Positions 28,201 through 36,039 of a stretch of DNA of 64,000 bases are shown here, one piece after another. The stretch is from Nocardioides marmorisolisilvae (GTDB lineage: Bacteria; Actinomycetota; Actinomycetes; Propionibacteriales; Nocardioidaceae): positions 62,001 through 126,000 of the forward strand of contig NZ_CP134227.1 of the NCBI RefSeq assembly GCF_031656915.1, given 5' to 3'. Each line of letters begins with the position of its first letter. Positions within the stretch are counted from its first letter, which is position 1. The notes below the pieces were generated by a model. The model ran no database searches. It had not been told where the DNA came from and saw nothing but the letters and a program-made list of their open reading frames with translations. The position numbers and the translations under genes are program-made.

Positions 28201-29258
28201 GTGAGGTCCGGCGGGTCTCCCTGGACGACCTCGGCACCTTCGCGCCGCTACGGGTCAAGCACCTCACGATCAGGTTCGCGAACCCGACCCGCCGGGGCGC
28301 GCCTCTGGGGGTGGGCGACGTGTCGCTCCTGCCCGGACGGGTGGCGGTGCCGCTGCATGGCGACGCGCTCACCGGCGCGGTCTGCGGGTTCGGGCCGGAG
28401 GTCCGCATCGACGGTGCCCGCCACCGTACGGCGGTCCGCGGGCTGATCGGCGACGTGGTGTCCTCGGGTCCGCTCAGCATCGTGCCGTGCGGCGAGCCGC
28501 TGCGGCTGTCCCGCGGCGTGCACCACCTCCGCGTCGTGTCCACCTCCCAGTTCCAGCCGGTCCGGGTGAGCCTGACCCGACACCAGAGGACGAGCACGGT
28601 CGGCGTCAACCGGACCCTGCGCGTCGAGCACCGCTCGGCGTCGGGGCGCGTGGTCCGGGTCGGCCCCGGGGGAGCGGCGCTGCTGTCGCTGACTCAGAAC
28701 TTCAACCGCGGTTGGGTGGCGACCCTGGACGGCCGTCCGCTCACGCCGCAACGGATGGACGGCTGGGCTCAGGGCTGGCGGCTCCCGGCCGGCGCCGGTG
28801 GGACGGTGCGGATCCACTATGCCCCGGAGGCGTCGTACCGCATCGAGCTCGTGGGCGGCCTCGCCCTGGCCGGGGTGGTCCTGCTGCTCGCGCTCGTGCT
28901 GCTGGGGTCCACCCGCCTGACGGCCGGCATGCCGGTCGAGCAGGACGCCGTCCGGCGGCCCGTCGGTCGCCGACGGTACGTGCTCGGGGGCTTGCTGATC
29001 GTGGTCGGCGTGCCGTTGGGCTGGCTGCTCCTCGGTGTGCCCGGTGCGGCGGCTGCGCTCGTCGCCTGGACGTTGAGGCGCTGGCCCGGTGTGGTCACCG
29101 GGTTGGCGGCCCTTGCCGTGGTTGCGGGGACGGTGCTGGCCGGCGCACAGCTTCTCGAGGTCCCACAGCTGCCGGGTGCGGTCTCGGCCGGACTGTGCGG
29201 GCTGGGCGCCTGCGTGCTGCTGGTCGCTGCGTTGCTCCCCGCACGGCGGGCGCAGTGA
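25263..29258 (+). CDS. AftD-like alpha-(1->3)-arabinofuranosyltransferase (DUF3367)
   Basis: A 1331-aa polytopic GT-C glycosyltransferase. The N-terminal half (to about 430) has multiple membrane spans and the first-loop acidic motif TSDTK (Asp35) followed by FSLWDPTETLGQLQNQAYGY, strongly resembling mycobacterial AftD, which adds arabinofuranose to arabinan using decaprenyl-phospho-arabinose. The large exported region (about 430-1200) contains two discoidin/F5-8-type carbohydrate-binding modules (near 690-800 and 910-1000). Two more membrane spans and Ala/Leu-rich helices close the protein. The donor here need not be arabinose, because I see no arabinan-biosynthesis genes in this window. It is coupled by GTGA overlap to the next membrane protein. 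Confidence 0.85.
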   Translation: MSARQVRPTTVASLAVYGLLLLSAVAEQFGKVTSDTKSQLVVTPSRFLGQAFSLWDPTETLGQLQNQAYGYLFPMGPFFLVGHLAHLPPWLTERFWSTLLLVLGCEGARRLAAAIGLSAWPAWVAGMAYGLSPRVISEVGVRSAEILPGVVLPWVLLPIVLVVTGRLGPRRGAVLSVAAFLFSGAVNGTATVAPLPLVVLVILWAVRRGRLRWSFVAAWSGLMVLANLWWVLSLLKLNSYSPPFFDYVEDATTTTSTSDFLEALRGASNWVSFLNVGSAPNWPAGWVVSFSPAYVVASGVLATVGLLGLARWRSPWRTPLAASALLGLICLTIGHASALESPLAPSVRDLLDGPFALLRNVAKADPLLRLPLAIGTGCVVVALLGHVPRWRIRWWPAAAAVAVGALAVGMAQPALAANLRTPGWTRVPSYWSQAAHFVATGAHGSASWVVPGTGFGIQTWGWTDDEPMSIVGRSPWVTRSQVPLAPPQTIRILSQLENYLATGSGSPQLGGILARLGIGDIVVRHDLAPDSGDATSASLVSIALARSGGLTRVRTFGRLDLGPAIEVYRVDRPVPPAGLTVRSADAAVTVASDSADVVNAIGAGLIPVGRAAVVRGDSGWVRPVQVLGDAYRDRERQFGRVQEAEGPMLARGEPRHGRRVVANYPSNPGARPTLVQYAGLRYVTASSSQAWTNNLGAVLPEDAPYSAVDGDLSTGWVSGYYHRALGQWVEVRYRAPHTFHRVTVATPQGDPVYDDVTQVTVTVGRTSRLAHVDPSTGIAYVDLDGATGDRLRVTVTGVEHPAQRGPVRITEIAGPGLPARRTLVLPSPPMAPDVDYLFTAAPETRACLPTLLGPDCDPERMRASEESAGIDRTFRVPSRGRWTVGGTVVARSSPATVGLLDPIGGRVVMRASSTYADDPTVSARMAYDGTPNTSWIADARDPAPTLTVDFAKPRRIDRITVSAPAAPAIAPTTAVLRSGGEVRRVSLDDLGTFAPLRVKHLTIRFANPTRRGAPLGVGDVSLLPGRVAVPLHGDALTGAVCGFGPEVRIDGARHRTAVRGLIGDVVSSGPLSIVPCGEPLRLSRGVHHLRVVSTSQFQPVRVSLTRHQRTSTVGVNRTLRVEHRSASGRVVRVGPGGAALLSLTQNFNRGWVATLDGRPLTPQRMDGWAQGWRLPAGAGGTVRIHYAPEASYRIELVGGLALAGVVLLLALVLLGSTRLTAGMPVEQDAVRRPVGRRRYVLGGLLIVVGVPLGWLLLGVPGAAAALVAWTLRRWPGVVTGLAALAVVAGTVLAGAQLLEVPQLPGAVSAGLCGLGACVLLVAALLPARRAQ

Positions 29259-30988
29259 CGAGGCGCGGTCCAGAGACGGAGCGGCTGGTCGAATGGGGCT
29301 GGTGCGCGCTGCTCGTCGTTGCGGCCCTCGGACCGGCCCTCTGGCGCGCGGGGTACGTGCTGCGCAGCGACATGGTCTTCGTGCCGCATCAGCCCTGGAA
29401 GGGAACCTGGCTCGGGCTCGACGGGACGGTGGGCCGAGCAGTGCCGGCAGACGCGATCGTGTCCGTGCTGACCCACCTGGTGTCCGGCGACGTGGTGCAG
29501 AAGCTCGTCTTGGGCGGCTCCCTGCTGCTGGCGGGTCTCGCGGTCCGCGCCCTGGTGGCGGACTGCTGCCTCGCCGGCCGGCTGGCCGCGACGACCCTCT
29601 ACGTGTGGAACCCCTGGGTGGAGGAGCGGCTCGCCATCGGGCAGTGGGGCACCGTCCTCGGCTACGCGCTGCTGCCATGGGTCGTGGTGGCGGCGCGAGG
29701 ACTGCGCCGGGACCGCCCCGGCCGGGGTGTGCCGCTGCTGGTCCTCGCGTTGGCGGGATGCTCCGCCTGCACGCCGTCTGCGGGGCTCCTTGCAGGCGCG
29801 ACCGCCCTGGCGGTGGTGGTGACAGGCCGGAACGGTCGTGCGACGCGGGCCGGTGTCGTGGTCCTGACCACGCTGGTGGTGAGCCTGCCCTGGGTCCTGC
29901 CCTCCCTGCTCGGCGGCGGCCTGCGGGCGGCGTCGGGTGGGCAGTTCCAGGTGTTCGGCGCCCGTGCCGAGTCCGGTCTCGGCACCGCTGCCAGCGTGTT
30001 CTCGCTCGGCGGGATCTGGAAGGCGGCCGCCGTACCTCCCGAGCGGACCAGCTCGGCGATCGTGCTGCTCTCGCTGGTGGTCACCTGCGTTGCGATCGCT
30101 GGCGCCGCCCGCTGGTGGTCGGTGACCCGCGATCGCACCTGCCTGGGTTTGGCGCTGCTCGCGGCAGTGAGCGTCGTGCTCGCGCTCGCGGCCGCCGTCC
30201 CCGGGGTCGCCGCCGCTCTGGACAGCGCGTCGGTGTCGGTTCCCGCTCTCGGGTTCGTGCGCGACTCGCAGCGGTTCCTCGCCCCGCTGGCGTTGCTGCT
30301 CGCGGTCGGGACGGCCTGGTCGGTCGACTGGCTGTGGCGGCGTGCTCGGGTCGACGGCGCCCGCATCCTGGCTGGTGCGTTGGTGCCGTTGCCGGCGTTG
30401 CTGCTTCCGACGATGGCCTGGGGCCTGCACGGCGACTTCCGTCCGGTGCAGTATCCCGCCGAGTGGGGCACCGTCGCCCGCCAGCTGGCGGACCGCCCGC
30501 AGCCCGATCGGGCCACCGTCGTACTGCCCTGGCACGGCAGCTACCGCGGTTTCGCCTGGAACGGCCACCATGCCGTGCTCGACCCGGCCGACCGGTTCTT
30601 TCCCGGCCCGGTGCTGGTCGACGACCGGCTCTATGTCGGCAGCCACGTGGTCGGGTCGGAGCGTGCCCTGCTCGGGCGGGTCGGTGATGCGCTGGCAGCG
30701 CCGGACCCGGCACGCCGGCTGCGCGCCCTCGGCGTACGACGGATCCTGGTCGAGAAGGGCAACGGACAGCCGGCATCTGCTGTGCCGACGGGGCGCATCG
30801 TGCACGACGGGCCACAGCTGCGCCTCGTCGACCTCGGTACGGCGGCGTCGCTGCCGCGTTCGGGACCACCCACGCTCCCGGTCCTGGCGGTCGATGCCGG
30901 GTGGGCGGTGCTCGTGCCGGCCTGTGCGGCGCTGCTTGTCGCGAGTCGGCGCGGGGTCAGCGTGCGCCAGCGCGCTCGACCACGATGA
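29255..30988 (+). CDS. Large multispanning membrane protein coupled to the AftD-like gene, putative GT-C glycosyltransferase
   Basis: A 577-aa protein beginning at GTG 29255 inside the AftD stop (GTGA overlap). About twelve hydrophobic segments are followed by a soluble exported domain (about 415-545: DRATVVLPWHGSYRGFAWNGHH, VLDPADRFFPGPVLVDDRLYVG) and a final span. The opening segment carries YVLRSDMVFVPHQPW, with an acidic residue in the first exported loop as in GT-C enzymes, and LYVWNPWVEERLAIGQWG, which resembles loops in AftD-like proteins. I do not recognise a named family. Coupling to the AftD-like gene suggests the two act on the same polymer. Its 3' end overlaps the convergent methyltransferase by 32 bp. 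Confidence 0.72.
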   Translation: MTRRGPETERLVEWGWCALLVVAALGPALWRAGYVLRSDMVFVPHQPWKGTWLGLDGTVGRAVPADAIVSVLTHLVSGDVVQKLVLGGSLLLAGLAVRALVADCCLAGRLAATTLYVWNPWVEERLAIGQWGTVLGYALLPWVVVAARGLRRDRPGRGVPLLVLALAGCSACTPSAGLLAGATALAVVVTGRNGRATRAGVVVLTTLVVSLPWVLPSLLGGGLRAASGGQFQVFGARAESGLGTAASVFSLGGIWKAAAVPPERTSSAIVLLSLVVTCVAIAGAARWWSVTRDRTCLGLALLAAVSVVLALAAAVPGVAAALDSASVSVPALGFVRDSQRFLAPLALLLAVGTAWSVDWLWRRARVDGARILAGALVPLPALLLPTMAWGLHGDFRPVQYPAEWGTVARQLADRPQPDRATVVLPWHGSYRGFAWNGHHAVLDPADRFFPGPVLVDDRLYVGSHVVGSERALLGRVGDALAAPDPARRLRALGVRRILVEKGNGQPASAVPTGRIVHDGPQLRLVDLGTAASLPRSGPPTLPVLAVDAGWAVLVPACAALLVASRRGVSVRQRARPR

Positions 30989-31706
30989 ACGCGCGGTCGC
31001 TCGATGGCCGTTGCTGCTGCTCGAGCGGGAACCGGCGGCGAAGGACCCAACGGACGACGAACCGCGTCAGTGCCCGGAGGTCGTGACCGTAGCGCGCGCG
31101 CACCGCGGTGCGGAGCAGCTCGTCACCCTCGGGGTAGCTGCCGGTGAAGTGGACCCGGACCGTGCGCGCCGGGTCGGCCGCCCTTGCCCAGTCGACGACG
31201 TCGGCGGGACGGGGCAGGCCGTGCTCCAGGTGCTCGGCCAGGAAGGGCAGCGTCAAGGAGTGCTCGGCCCGCATCCAGTCCGCGAGATCGCGCTCCGCGG
31301 CGCACTTGCCGGGGGAGCCGCACGGAACGCCGATCACCACGCGCCGTCCTGCCACGCGGACCAGCTCCGCGACGTGCGCGGCCCGCTGGGCCACCGGGAT
31401 GTGCTCGAGCACGTCGCTGCTGGTGACCACGTCATAGGCGTCGTCGGGGTACGGCAACCGGCCGGCCGGCACCACCACGTCGGCGGGTGCCTCGACGTTC
31501 AACGAGGTCACCCGGGCAGCGCCCAGCAGGCTGGCCAGCTCGTGGCCGCGCCCTCCGACGTCGAGCACGCTGCCGTCACTGCCCGCCAGCTCGGCGACGG
31601 TGAGCAGCCGGTCCCACTTGTCCGGCTGCCAGGTCCAGCGCGCCACGAGACGCCCCCGCAATGAGGGCACCGAGGTGGAGTGACGACGGTCGACACAGCG
31701 CGGCAT
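30957..31706 (-). CDS. SAM-dependent methyltransferase
   Basis: Class I methyltransferase fold, 249 aa: motif I VLDVGGRGHELASLLG, motif II region ARVTSLNVEAPAD, and YDVVTSSDVLEHIP (motif IV). The C-terminal third (FTGSYPEGDELLRTAVRARYG) is less typical. Probably modifies a sugar or lipid of the neighbouring envelope glycan; the substrate is not visible from sequence. ATG 31706 is supported by a TAGGCT box ending 6 nt upstream. Its 3' end overlaps the end of the convergent membrane protein gene by 32 bp. Confidence 0.8.
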   Translation of the reverse strand: MPRCVDRRHSTSVPSLRGRLVARWTWQPDKWDRLLTVAELAGSDGSVLDVGGRGHELASLLGAARVTSLNVEAPADVVVPAGRLPYPDDAYDVVTSSDVLEHIPVAQRAAHVAELVRVAGRRVVIGVPCGSPGKCAAERDLADWMRAEHSLTLPFLAEHLEHGLPRPADVVDWARAADPARTVRVHFTGSYPEGDELLRTAVRARYGHDLRALTRFVVRWVLRRRFPLEQQQRPSSDRAFIVVERAGAR

Positions 31707-31712
31707 CGGGCC

Positions 31713-31718
31713 AGCCTA
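31713..31718 (-). promoter_or_regulatory. Leaderless -10 box of the methyltransferase gene
   Basis: TAGGCT ends 6 nt before ATG 31706. Confidence 0.6.
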
Positions 31719-31792
31719 GGAGGGGGTGGGACCTTGGTCCTGAGCTTGCGGCGATTGGTGATGCGCCGGCGCTCAGGTCGTGTAGCCTTCAG

Positions 31793-31816
31793 CCACATTC
31801 CGGGGAGGGAATGTGG
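31793..31816 (+). promoter_or_regulatory. Hairpin in the leader of the DUF2613 gene
   Basis: A perfect 9-bp inverted repeat (CCACATTCC / GGAATGTGG, loop GGGGAG). Its right arm touches the ribosome site GGGAGGGG at 31815-31822, so it could be a translational control hairpin or, as DNA, a regulator site. Confidence 0.4.
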
Positions 31817-31829
31817 GAGGGGAATCACT

Positions 31830-31961
31830 GTGAAGATCGCCATTGCGGCTGCCGTGGGAGCGGTCATTGCCGTTGCTGGTGCGGTCGGTGGAGTCGCTGC
31901 GTACCAAGGGAGCCCGCACGGGGTGTCCCAGACCAGCCTCTACACCTACGCCGACAACTGA
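31830..31961 (+). CDS. Small membrane protein, DUF2613-like
   Basis: A 43-aa protein: one membrane span (residues 3-25, Ala/Val/Gly-rich) and a short exported tail ending QTSLYTYADN. It matches the size and layout of DUF2613, a family of small exported or membrane proteins; in M. tuberculosis one lies beside aftD (Rv0236A next to Rv0236c, from memory), just as here. GTG 31830 follows a GGGAGGGG ribosome site. The role is unknown; association with AftD-like enzymes in different genera suggests a small partner subunit. Confidence 0.78.
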   Translation: MKIAIAAAVGAVIAVAGAVGGVAAYQGSPHGVSQTSLYTYADN

Positions 31962-32030
31962 CGTTTCCAGCTTGATGGCCCCACGCCGTACGGCGTGAGG
32001 TCCGTCTGTGGCTGGGGAGGGCCGTCAGAC

Positions 32031-32804
32031 ATGCAACTGATCATTCCTGCGTACAACGAGGAAGCCAGGCTTCCGGAGACGCTGCGCGCCCTGCGGGCCT
32101 ACGCACTGTCGCCCCGGGTCGTGCCCGGCCGCCCGCTCGAGGTCATCGTCGTGGACAACGCCAGCACCGACGGCACCGCGCTCGTGGCCGCCGCCGCCGA
32201 CTCGCCGGCGATGCGCGTTCGGGTGGTGCACTGTCCGGTGCGCGGCAAGGGTGCAGCGGTCGCTGCGGGGGTGGCGGTGACGACAGCCGACGTCGTCGGC
32301 TTCATGGACGCCGACGGGGCGACCGCCCTGGTTGCCTTCGCCGATGCCGCCGTGCTGCTGGCCCAGGGCGTCGATGTCGCCATCGGCTCCCGAGCGGTCG
32401 CAGGTGCGGTGACCTCCGAGCGGCACAGCCGGGCGCGTGCGTTCGGCGCCCGCGCCTACCGCAGCCTGGCCGGCCGGATCGTTCCCGGTGTCCTGGACAC
32501 CCAGTGCGGGTTCAAGCTCATGGGCGGCGACCTCGCCCGTGTCGTGTTCGCGGACATCGCGACCACCGGCTTCAGCTTCGACGTGGAGGTGCTGGCCCGT
32601 GCGCGCACGCTCGGTGCCCGGATCGCGGAGTTCCCGGTGCACTGGGTCGACGTGCCGGGCTCGACCTTCAGTCCGGTGCGCCACGGGCTGGACAGCTTCT
32701 GCGCCCTCGCCGTCATCGCCTGGCGGGTACGCCGTCCGGTCCGCACGCCGGTGACGCTGCCGGTCCGGACGCCCGCGGCACTCGAGCTGGCGGCGGAGGG
32801 CTGA
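32031..32804 (+). CDS. GT2 glycosyltransferase, dolichyl-phosphate-sugar synthase-like
   Basis: A 257-aa GT-A fold enzyme with LIIPAYNEEARLPETL, VIVVDNASTDGT and the metal-binding MDADGAT (DxD). The order and the DTQCGFKLMGGDLAR motif match polyprenyl-phosphate glucose/mannose synthases, which load a sugar onto a lipid phosphate that membrane GT-C enzymes then use. It would supply the donor for the AftD-like or second membrane glycosyltransferase upstream. ATG 32031 has a GGGGAGGG site a little far upstream; the longer frame adds 12 unsuitable residues. It overlaps the GT4 gene by one base (TGATG). Confidence 0.87.
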   Translation: MQLIIPAYNEEARLPETLRALRAYALSPRVVPGRPLEVIVVDNASTDGTALVAAAADSPAMRVRVVHCPVRGKGAAVAAGVAVTTADVVGFMDADGATALVAFADAAVLLAQGVDVAIGSRAVAGAVTSERHSRARAFGARAYRSLAGRIVPGVLDTQCGFKLMGGDLARVVFADIATTGFSFDVEVLARARTLGARIAEFPVHWVDVPGSTFSPVRHGLDSFCALAVIAWRVRRPVRTPVTLPVRTPAALELAAEG

Positions 32805-33979
32805 TGGACCTCATCGGCAGGCACGTCGTCGTGGCCAACTGGCGCGATCCGGACCACTCGCTCGCAGGCGGCGCCGAGCGCTACGCCTGGGAGTTCGCGT
32901 GTGCTCTGGTTGCCGCCGGTGCCCGGGTGGACTTCCTCACTGCGCGGGAGGCCGGCCAGCGACGCAGCGAGCTGCGCGACGGCATCCGGATCCTCCGCCG
33001 GGGTGGCCGCCTCGGCTTCTACCCGAGCGCCGCGCTGCACCTGCTGCGCCATCGGCGCCGGGTCGACGCAGTCGTCGACGCCGAGGCCGGGATCCCGACG
33101 TTCTCCCCGCTGTTCGTCTCCCGTCGGACCGGCGTCGTGCTGCTGATGCATCACGTACACCAGACCCAGTTCGACACCTACTTCCCCCGTCCCCTGGCCG
33201 TGGTGGGTCGGCTGCTCGAGCGGGTGGCGATGCCACGGGTCTACCGGGGCCGCCCGGTCCTCGCCGTGTCCGAGTCGACCCGGACCGAGATGGCCCGGCA
33301 GCTCGGATGGACCCCCGCGGTCACGGTGCTGCCCAACGGCACCGCCGCCGTCGTACGCCGGGACGTGCCGGCAGAGGACACCGTCGACCGGGTCGTCGTG
33401 CTCGGTCGGCTCGCCACCCACAAGCGCGTCGACCTCGTCGTGCGCGCGGTCGCCGCGCTGGTGCCGCTCCGCCCGGCGCTGCACCTCGACGTGGTCGGGC
33501 GGGGGCCGGAGATGGAGAGCCTGGCGGCCCTCGTCGACACCCTGGACGTCGCGAAGCACGTGACGTTGCACGGGTATCTCGACGAGGCGGACAAGGCCGA
33601 CCTGATGACCCGCGCCCGCCTGCACGTCTGTGCCTCGGATGCCGAGGGGTGGGGGCAGGTGGTCGTCGAGGCCGCGTCGTACGGCGTGCCGACGGTGGCG
33701 CGTGACGTCCCCGGCATGCGGGACTCGGTGCGCGACACGACCACGGGCTGGCTGCTCCGGGAGCCGGCCGACGACCTCGTGGCCGTCCAGGCACGGCTGC
33801 TCGCAGGTATCGAACAGGCCCTCGAGGAGCTCGACGACGAGGAGCGGCGCGAGGAGATCGCGGTCGCGTGCCGCGCATGGGCGGCGCGGTTCAGCTGGGA
33901 AGAGATGCACGACGGCGCTGTTGCCGCCGTGCTGCAGGCACTGGAGAAAGGCGGGACGTCATGTCCTCCATCGCAATGA
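32804..33979 (+). CDS. GT4 family glycosyltransferase
   Basis: A 391-aa GT-B fold enzyme. The C-terminal half shows VVLGRLATHKRVDLVVRAV, LDVVGRGPEMESL, the YLDEADKADLMTRARLHVCAS segment and the nucleotide-sugar motif EGWGQVVVEAASYGVPTVA with its ExxxxxxxE glutamates. The N-terminal half has GGAERYAWEFACAL, typical of acceptor domains. It probably adds a sugar to a lipid-linked intermediate at the inner membrane face. The start ATG shares a base with the stop of the GT2 gene, and the 3' end overlaps the DUF3068 gene by 19 bp, so these three are one transcription unit. Confidence 0.88.
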   Translation: MDLIGRHVVVANWRDPDHSLAGGAERYAWEFACALVAAGARVDFLTAREAGQRRSELRDGIRILRRGGRLGFYPSAALHLLRHRRRVDAVVDAEAGIPTFSPLFVSRRTGVVLLMHHVHQTQFDTYFPRPLAVVGRLLERVAMPRVYRGRPVLAVSESTRTEMARQLGWTPAVTVLPNGTAAVVRRDVPAEDTVDRVVVLGRLATHKRVDLVVRAVAALVPLRPALHLDVVGRGPEMESLAALVDTLDVAKHVTLHGYLDEADKADLMTRARLHVCASDAEGWGQVVVEAASYGVPTVARDVPGMRDSVRDTTTGWLLREPADDLVAVQARLLAGIEQALEELDDEERREEIAVACRAWAARFSWEEMHDGAVAAVLQALEKGGTSCPPSQ

Positions 33980-34971
33980 GTCATTCCGAGGCCGAGGACG
34001 GGCACTCACGCCGCCGCATCACGGCGAGTGCCGGATCCGCAGGTGGGGCCTCGCCGTGGCTGGCCGTGGTCGCCGCCGTCGGCGCCTTCCTCCTGGTCGC
34101 CGGGATGCTGGTCCACTTCTATGCCACCCCCGCATTGGCGGTGGCGCCGAGCGACCAGAGTTCGGTGACCTCCCTGTCCGCGGCGGGTGCGACCGTCTTC
34201 GACACCAACAGCCTCAAGGACGTCACGACCGACCTGTCGATCAAGGCGCGCACCGTCGGCGACGTCGCCGCCTCGCAGAAGGCACCCGGCGACGCCGTGG
34301 TGTGGGTCAGCTCCACCTCGATCCGCGACGGCCAGGGTCAGGTGCTGTCCCGCAGCATGAAGCGTGCCGCGTTCGACGAGCGGACCGGCTCGGCGGTGAA
34401 CTGCTGCGGGAGCTTCATGCAGACCGCGCAGGGCGCGCGCACCTCCGTGGTCCGCCACGGGCTGGTCTTCAAGTTCCCGTTCTTCGCCAAGAAGCAGACC
34501 TATCCGTTCTGGGACGACACCCTGGGCAAGGCCGTCGACGCGAAGTACGTCGGCATCGGCAGCGTCCAGGGGCTCAGCGTCTACCGGTACGTCGCCGACG
34601 TGCCGGCCAGTCAGGTGGGGACCCGGGACGTGCCGCGGTCGGTGCTCGGGCTGCATGGGTCGAGCAACATCGCCGCCGACAGCAACTACCAGAACCACAC
34701 GACGTACTACGTCGAGCCGGTGACGGGCGCGATCATCAACCAGGTCAGCGACACGAAGTCCTGGCTCAGCGCTGCGGGCCACGACCTGGTCACCACCCAG
34801 GCCCACATCGGCTACACGCCCACCCAGGTCACCTCGATGGTCAAGGACATCAAGGGCAAGGCCTCGATGCTGTCGCTCGCCGACGGCGTCGTGCCCTGGC
34901 TGCTCTCCCTGGTGGGACTGGCCATGATGGGTGCCGCGATCCTGCTCGGCCGGCGGCGCCGGGTCGTCTGA
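33961..34971 (+). CDS. DUF3068 family membrane-anchored exported protein
   Basis: A 336-aa protein with an N-terminal span (about residues 28-50), a large exported domain and a C-terminal span followed by the basic tail RRRRVV. The exported region (TDLSIKARTVGDVAASQ, VVWVSSTSIRDGQG, AFDERTGSAVNCCGSFM, FKFPFFAKKQTYPFWDDTL) matches DUF3068, which has no proven role; some databases call it PorA-like. ATG 33961 follows a GGCGGGA site; an ATG at 33976 overlapping the GT4 stop (ATGA) is the alternative and would remove five residues. It is the last gene of the GT2-GT4 unit and may receive or handle their glycan. Confidence 0.82.
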   Translation: MSSIAMSHSEAEDGHSRRRITASAGSAGGASPWLAVVAAVGAFLLVAGMLVHFYATPALAVAPSDQSSVTSLSAAGATVFDTNSLKDVTTDLSIKARTVGDVAASQKAPGDAVVWVSSTSIRDGQGQVLSRSMKRAAFDERTGSAVNCCGSFMQTAQGARTSVVRHGLVFKFPFFAKKQTYPFWDDTLGKAVDAKYVGIGSVQGLSVYRYVADVPASQVGTRDVPRSVLGLHGSSNIAADSNYQNHTTYYVEPVTGAIINQVSDTKSWLSAAGHDLVTTQAHIGYTPTQVTSMVKDIKGKASMLSLADGVVPWLLSLVGLAMMGAAILLGRRRRVV

Positions 34972-34991
34972 GTCCGTACTCCGACCCAGAC
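34966..34991. terminator. Weak hairpin between convergent genes
   Basis: GTCTG / CAGAC with an inner GTC / GAC, one mismatch and an 8-nt loop, directly at the DUF3068 stop codon. Confidence 0.3.
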
Positions 34992-35007
34992 GGCCACGCG
35001 ACCGGCT

Positions 35008-36039
35008 TCAGCCGCCGAGCTGGCCTGCGACGGCCTCGAGCAATTGCTCGAGGCCGTCGTGGTCGTGGTCGCGACCCCTGGCGCGCAACGTCACCACGGT
35101 GCGGTCGGCGACGGTGGCGGCGCCGAGAGACAGCCCGGACCCGCCGCCCGAAACGGGGTAGAACGCGATGTCCTCCACCCCGGGCGCGTGCACCCGCCCC
35201 AGGTGGGAGACCAGCAGCGTGGACCCGAGCCGAGGCGCGGCGAGCCGGGTCGCAGCCCCCACGACGGTCGTCAGCGGGCCGTTGCCGGGAGCGCGTGAGG
35301 GCTGCAGGGGAGCGGTGCGCAGCGCCACTGCCACCTCGTCCCGGGAGAGGCGCTCCACGTCGCGCAACCGGAGGAAGCCGCTGTGGTCGCCCAGGTGGCG
35401 CGCCCCGGAGCCGGTCAGCGTCACGCCCACAGCAACGCTGATCCGCGCGGACCGGCCGCCGCGGTGGGCGTTCCACGCGCGTACGGCGAGTGCGCCCGCC
35501 CGGACCAGGTCTGCAGTGCTCAGCGGCGCGTCCACCGTGCGGCGTGCGAAGACGTCCGGAGACGGTCTCCCCGCTGCTCGGCTGCGTCGCGAGGGAGCCA
35601 CCCGGGCCGAGGGCCGGACCAGCACTTCGGTCAGCCGGTCCACGACTGCCGGCAACAGCGGGGCGTCCCGGTCCGCGGGCGCGATCCCGCGGGCCGCTGA
35701 CGCGGCCGGTGCGCCGATCAGCTCGCCCAGGACCGAGAGCAGGCTCAGTCCGTCGAGCACGCGGTGGTCGCCGCGCAGGACCAGGCCGTCCGCGTGCACC
35801 GCCACGTCCAGCGGCTCCTCCGGCGCAAGCCGTGCCGACAGGGAGGCGAGCAGTGCCGGGGCCTCACCGGCGGCCACGGCGTCGAGCGCTGGCTCGGGCC
35901 ACCGCTCGCGTCGTGCCAGGGCCTGGAGCCGTCGCCGGACGGATCCGGACTCAGGAGGTGTCGTCGTACGAGCGTCGAGCAGCACGTTCCAGGGGATCCG
36001 CGGATCGCCCAGGCCGTGGCGCGGCGGAGCGCCGGTCAC
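35008..36039 (-). CDS. Condensation/wax-ester-synthase-type acyltransferase-like protein
   Basis: A 343-aa protein of the CoA-dependent acyltransferase superfamily. The active-site motif HxxxDG appears as HRVLDG at residues 92-97 and a second conserved segment, VSHLGRVHAPG, lies about 45 residues before the end, near the place where condensation and PapA/WES enzymes carry their solvent-channel motif. At 343 aa it is shorter than typical condensation domains (about 430). DHRVLDG also matches the 2-oxoacid-dehydrogenase E2 signature, but in E2 that lies at the C-terminus and no lipoyl domain is present. The GTG start overlaps the methyltransferase stop (GTGA), so the two are coupled. Probable role: acylation of an envelope glycan or lipid, inferred from context. 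Confidence 0.68.
   Translation of the reverse strand: MTGAPPRHGLGDPRIPWNVLLDARTTTPPESGSVRRRLQALARRERWPEPALDAVAAGEAPALLASLSARLAPEEPLDVAVHADGLVLRGDHRVLDGLSLLSVLGELIGAPAASAARGIAPADRDAPLLPAVVDRLTEVLVRPSARVAPSRRSRAAGRPSPDVFARRTVDAPLSTADLVRAGALAVRAWNAHRGGRSARISVAVGVTLTGSGARHLGDHSGFLRLRDVERLSRDEVAVALRTAPLQPSRAPGNGPLTTVVGAATRLAAPRLGSTLLVSHLGRVHAPGVEDIAFYPVSGGGSGLSLGAATVADRTVVTLRARGRDHDHDGLEQLLEAVAGQLGG
35028..35059. repeat. 32-bp perfect palindrome inside the acyltransferase gene
   Basis: Arms CGACGGCCTCGAGCAA and TTGCTCGAGGCCGTCG with no spacer. It lies in the last codons of the minus-strand gene (GLEQLLEAVA) and just beyond the end of the convergent DUF3068 gene, so it may act as that gene's terminator. 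Confidence 0.8.

Noticed and set aside
35008-36039. 2-oxoacid dehydrogenase E2 subunit from the DHRVLDG motif
   Set aside because: The motif is near residue 95 rather than at the C-terminus, no lipoyl or E3-binding domain is present, and no dehydrogenase genes are nearby.
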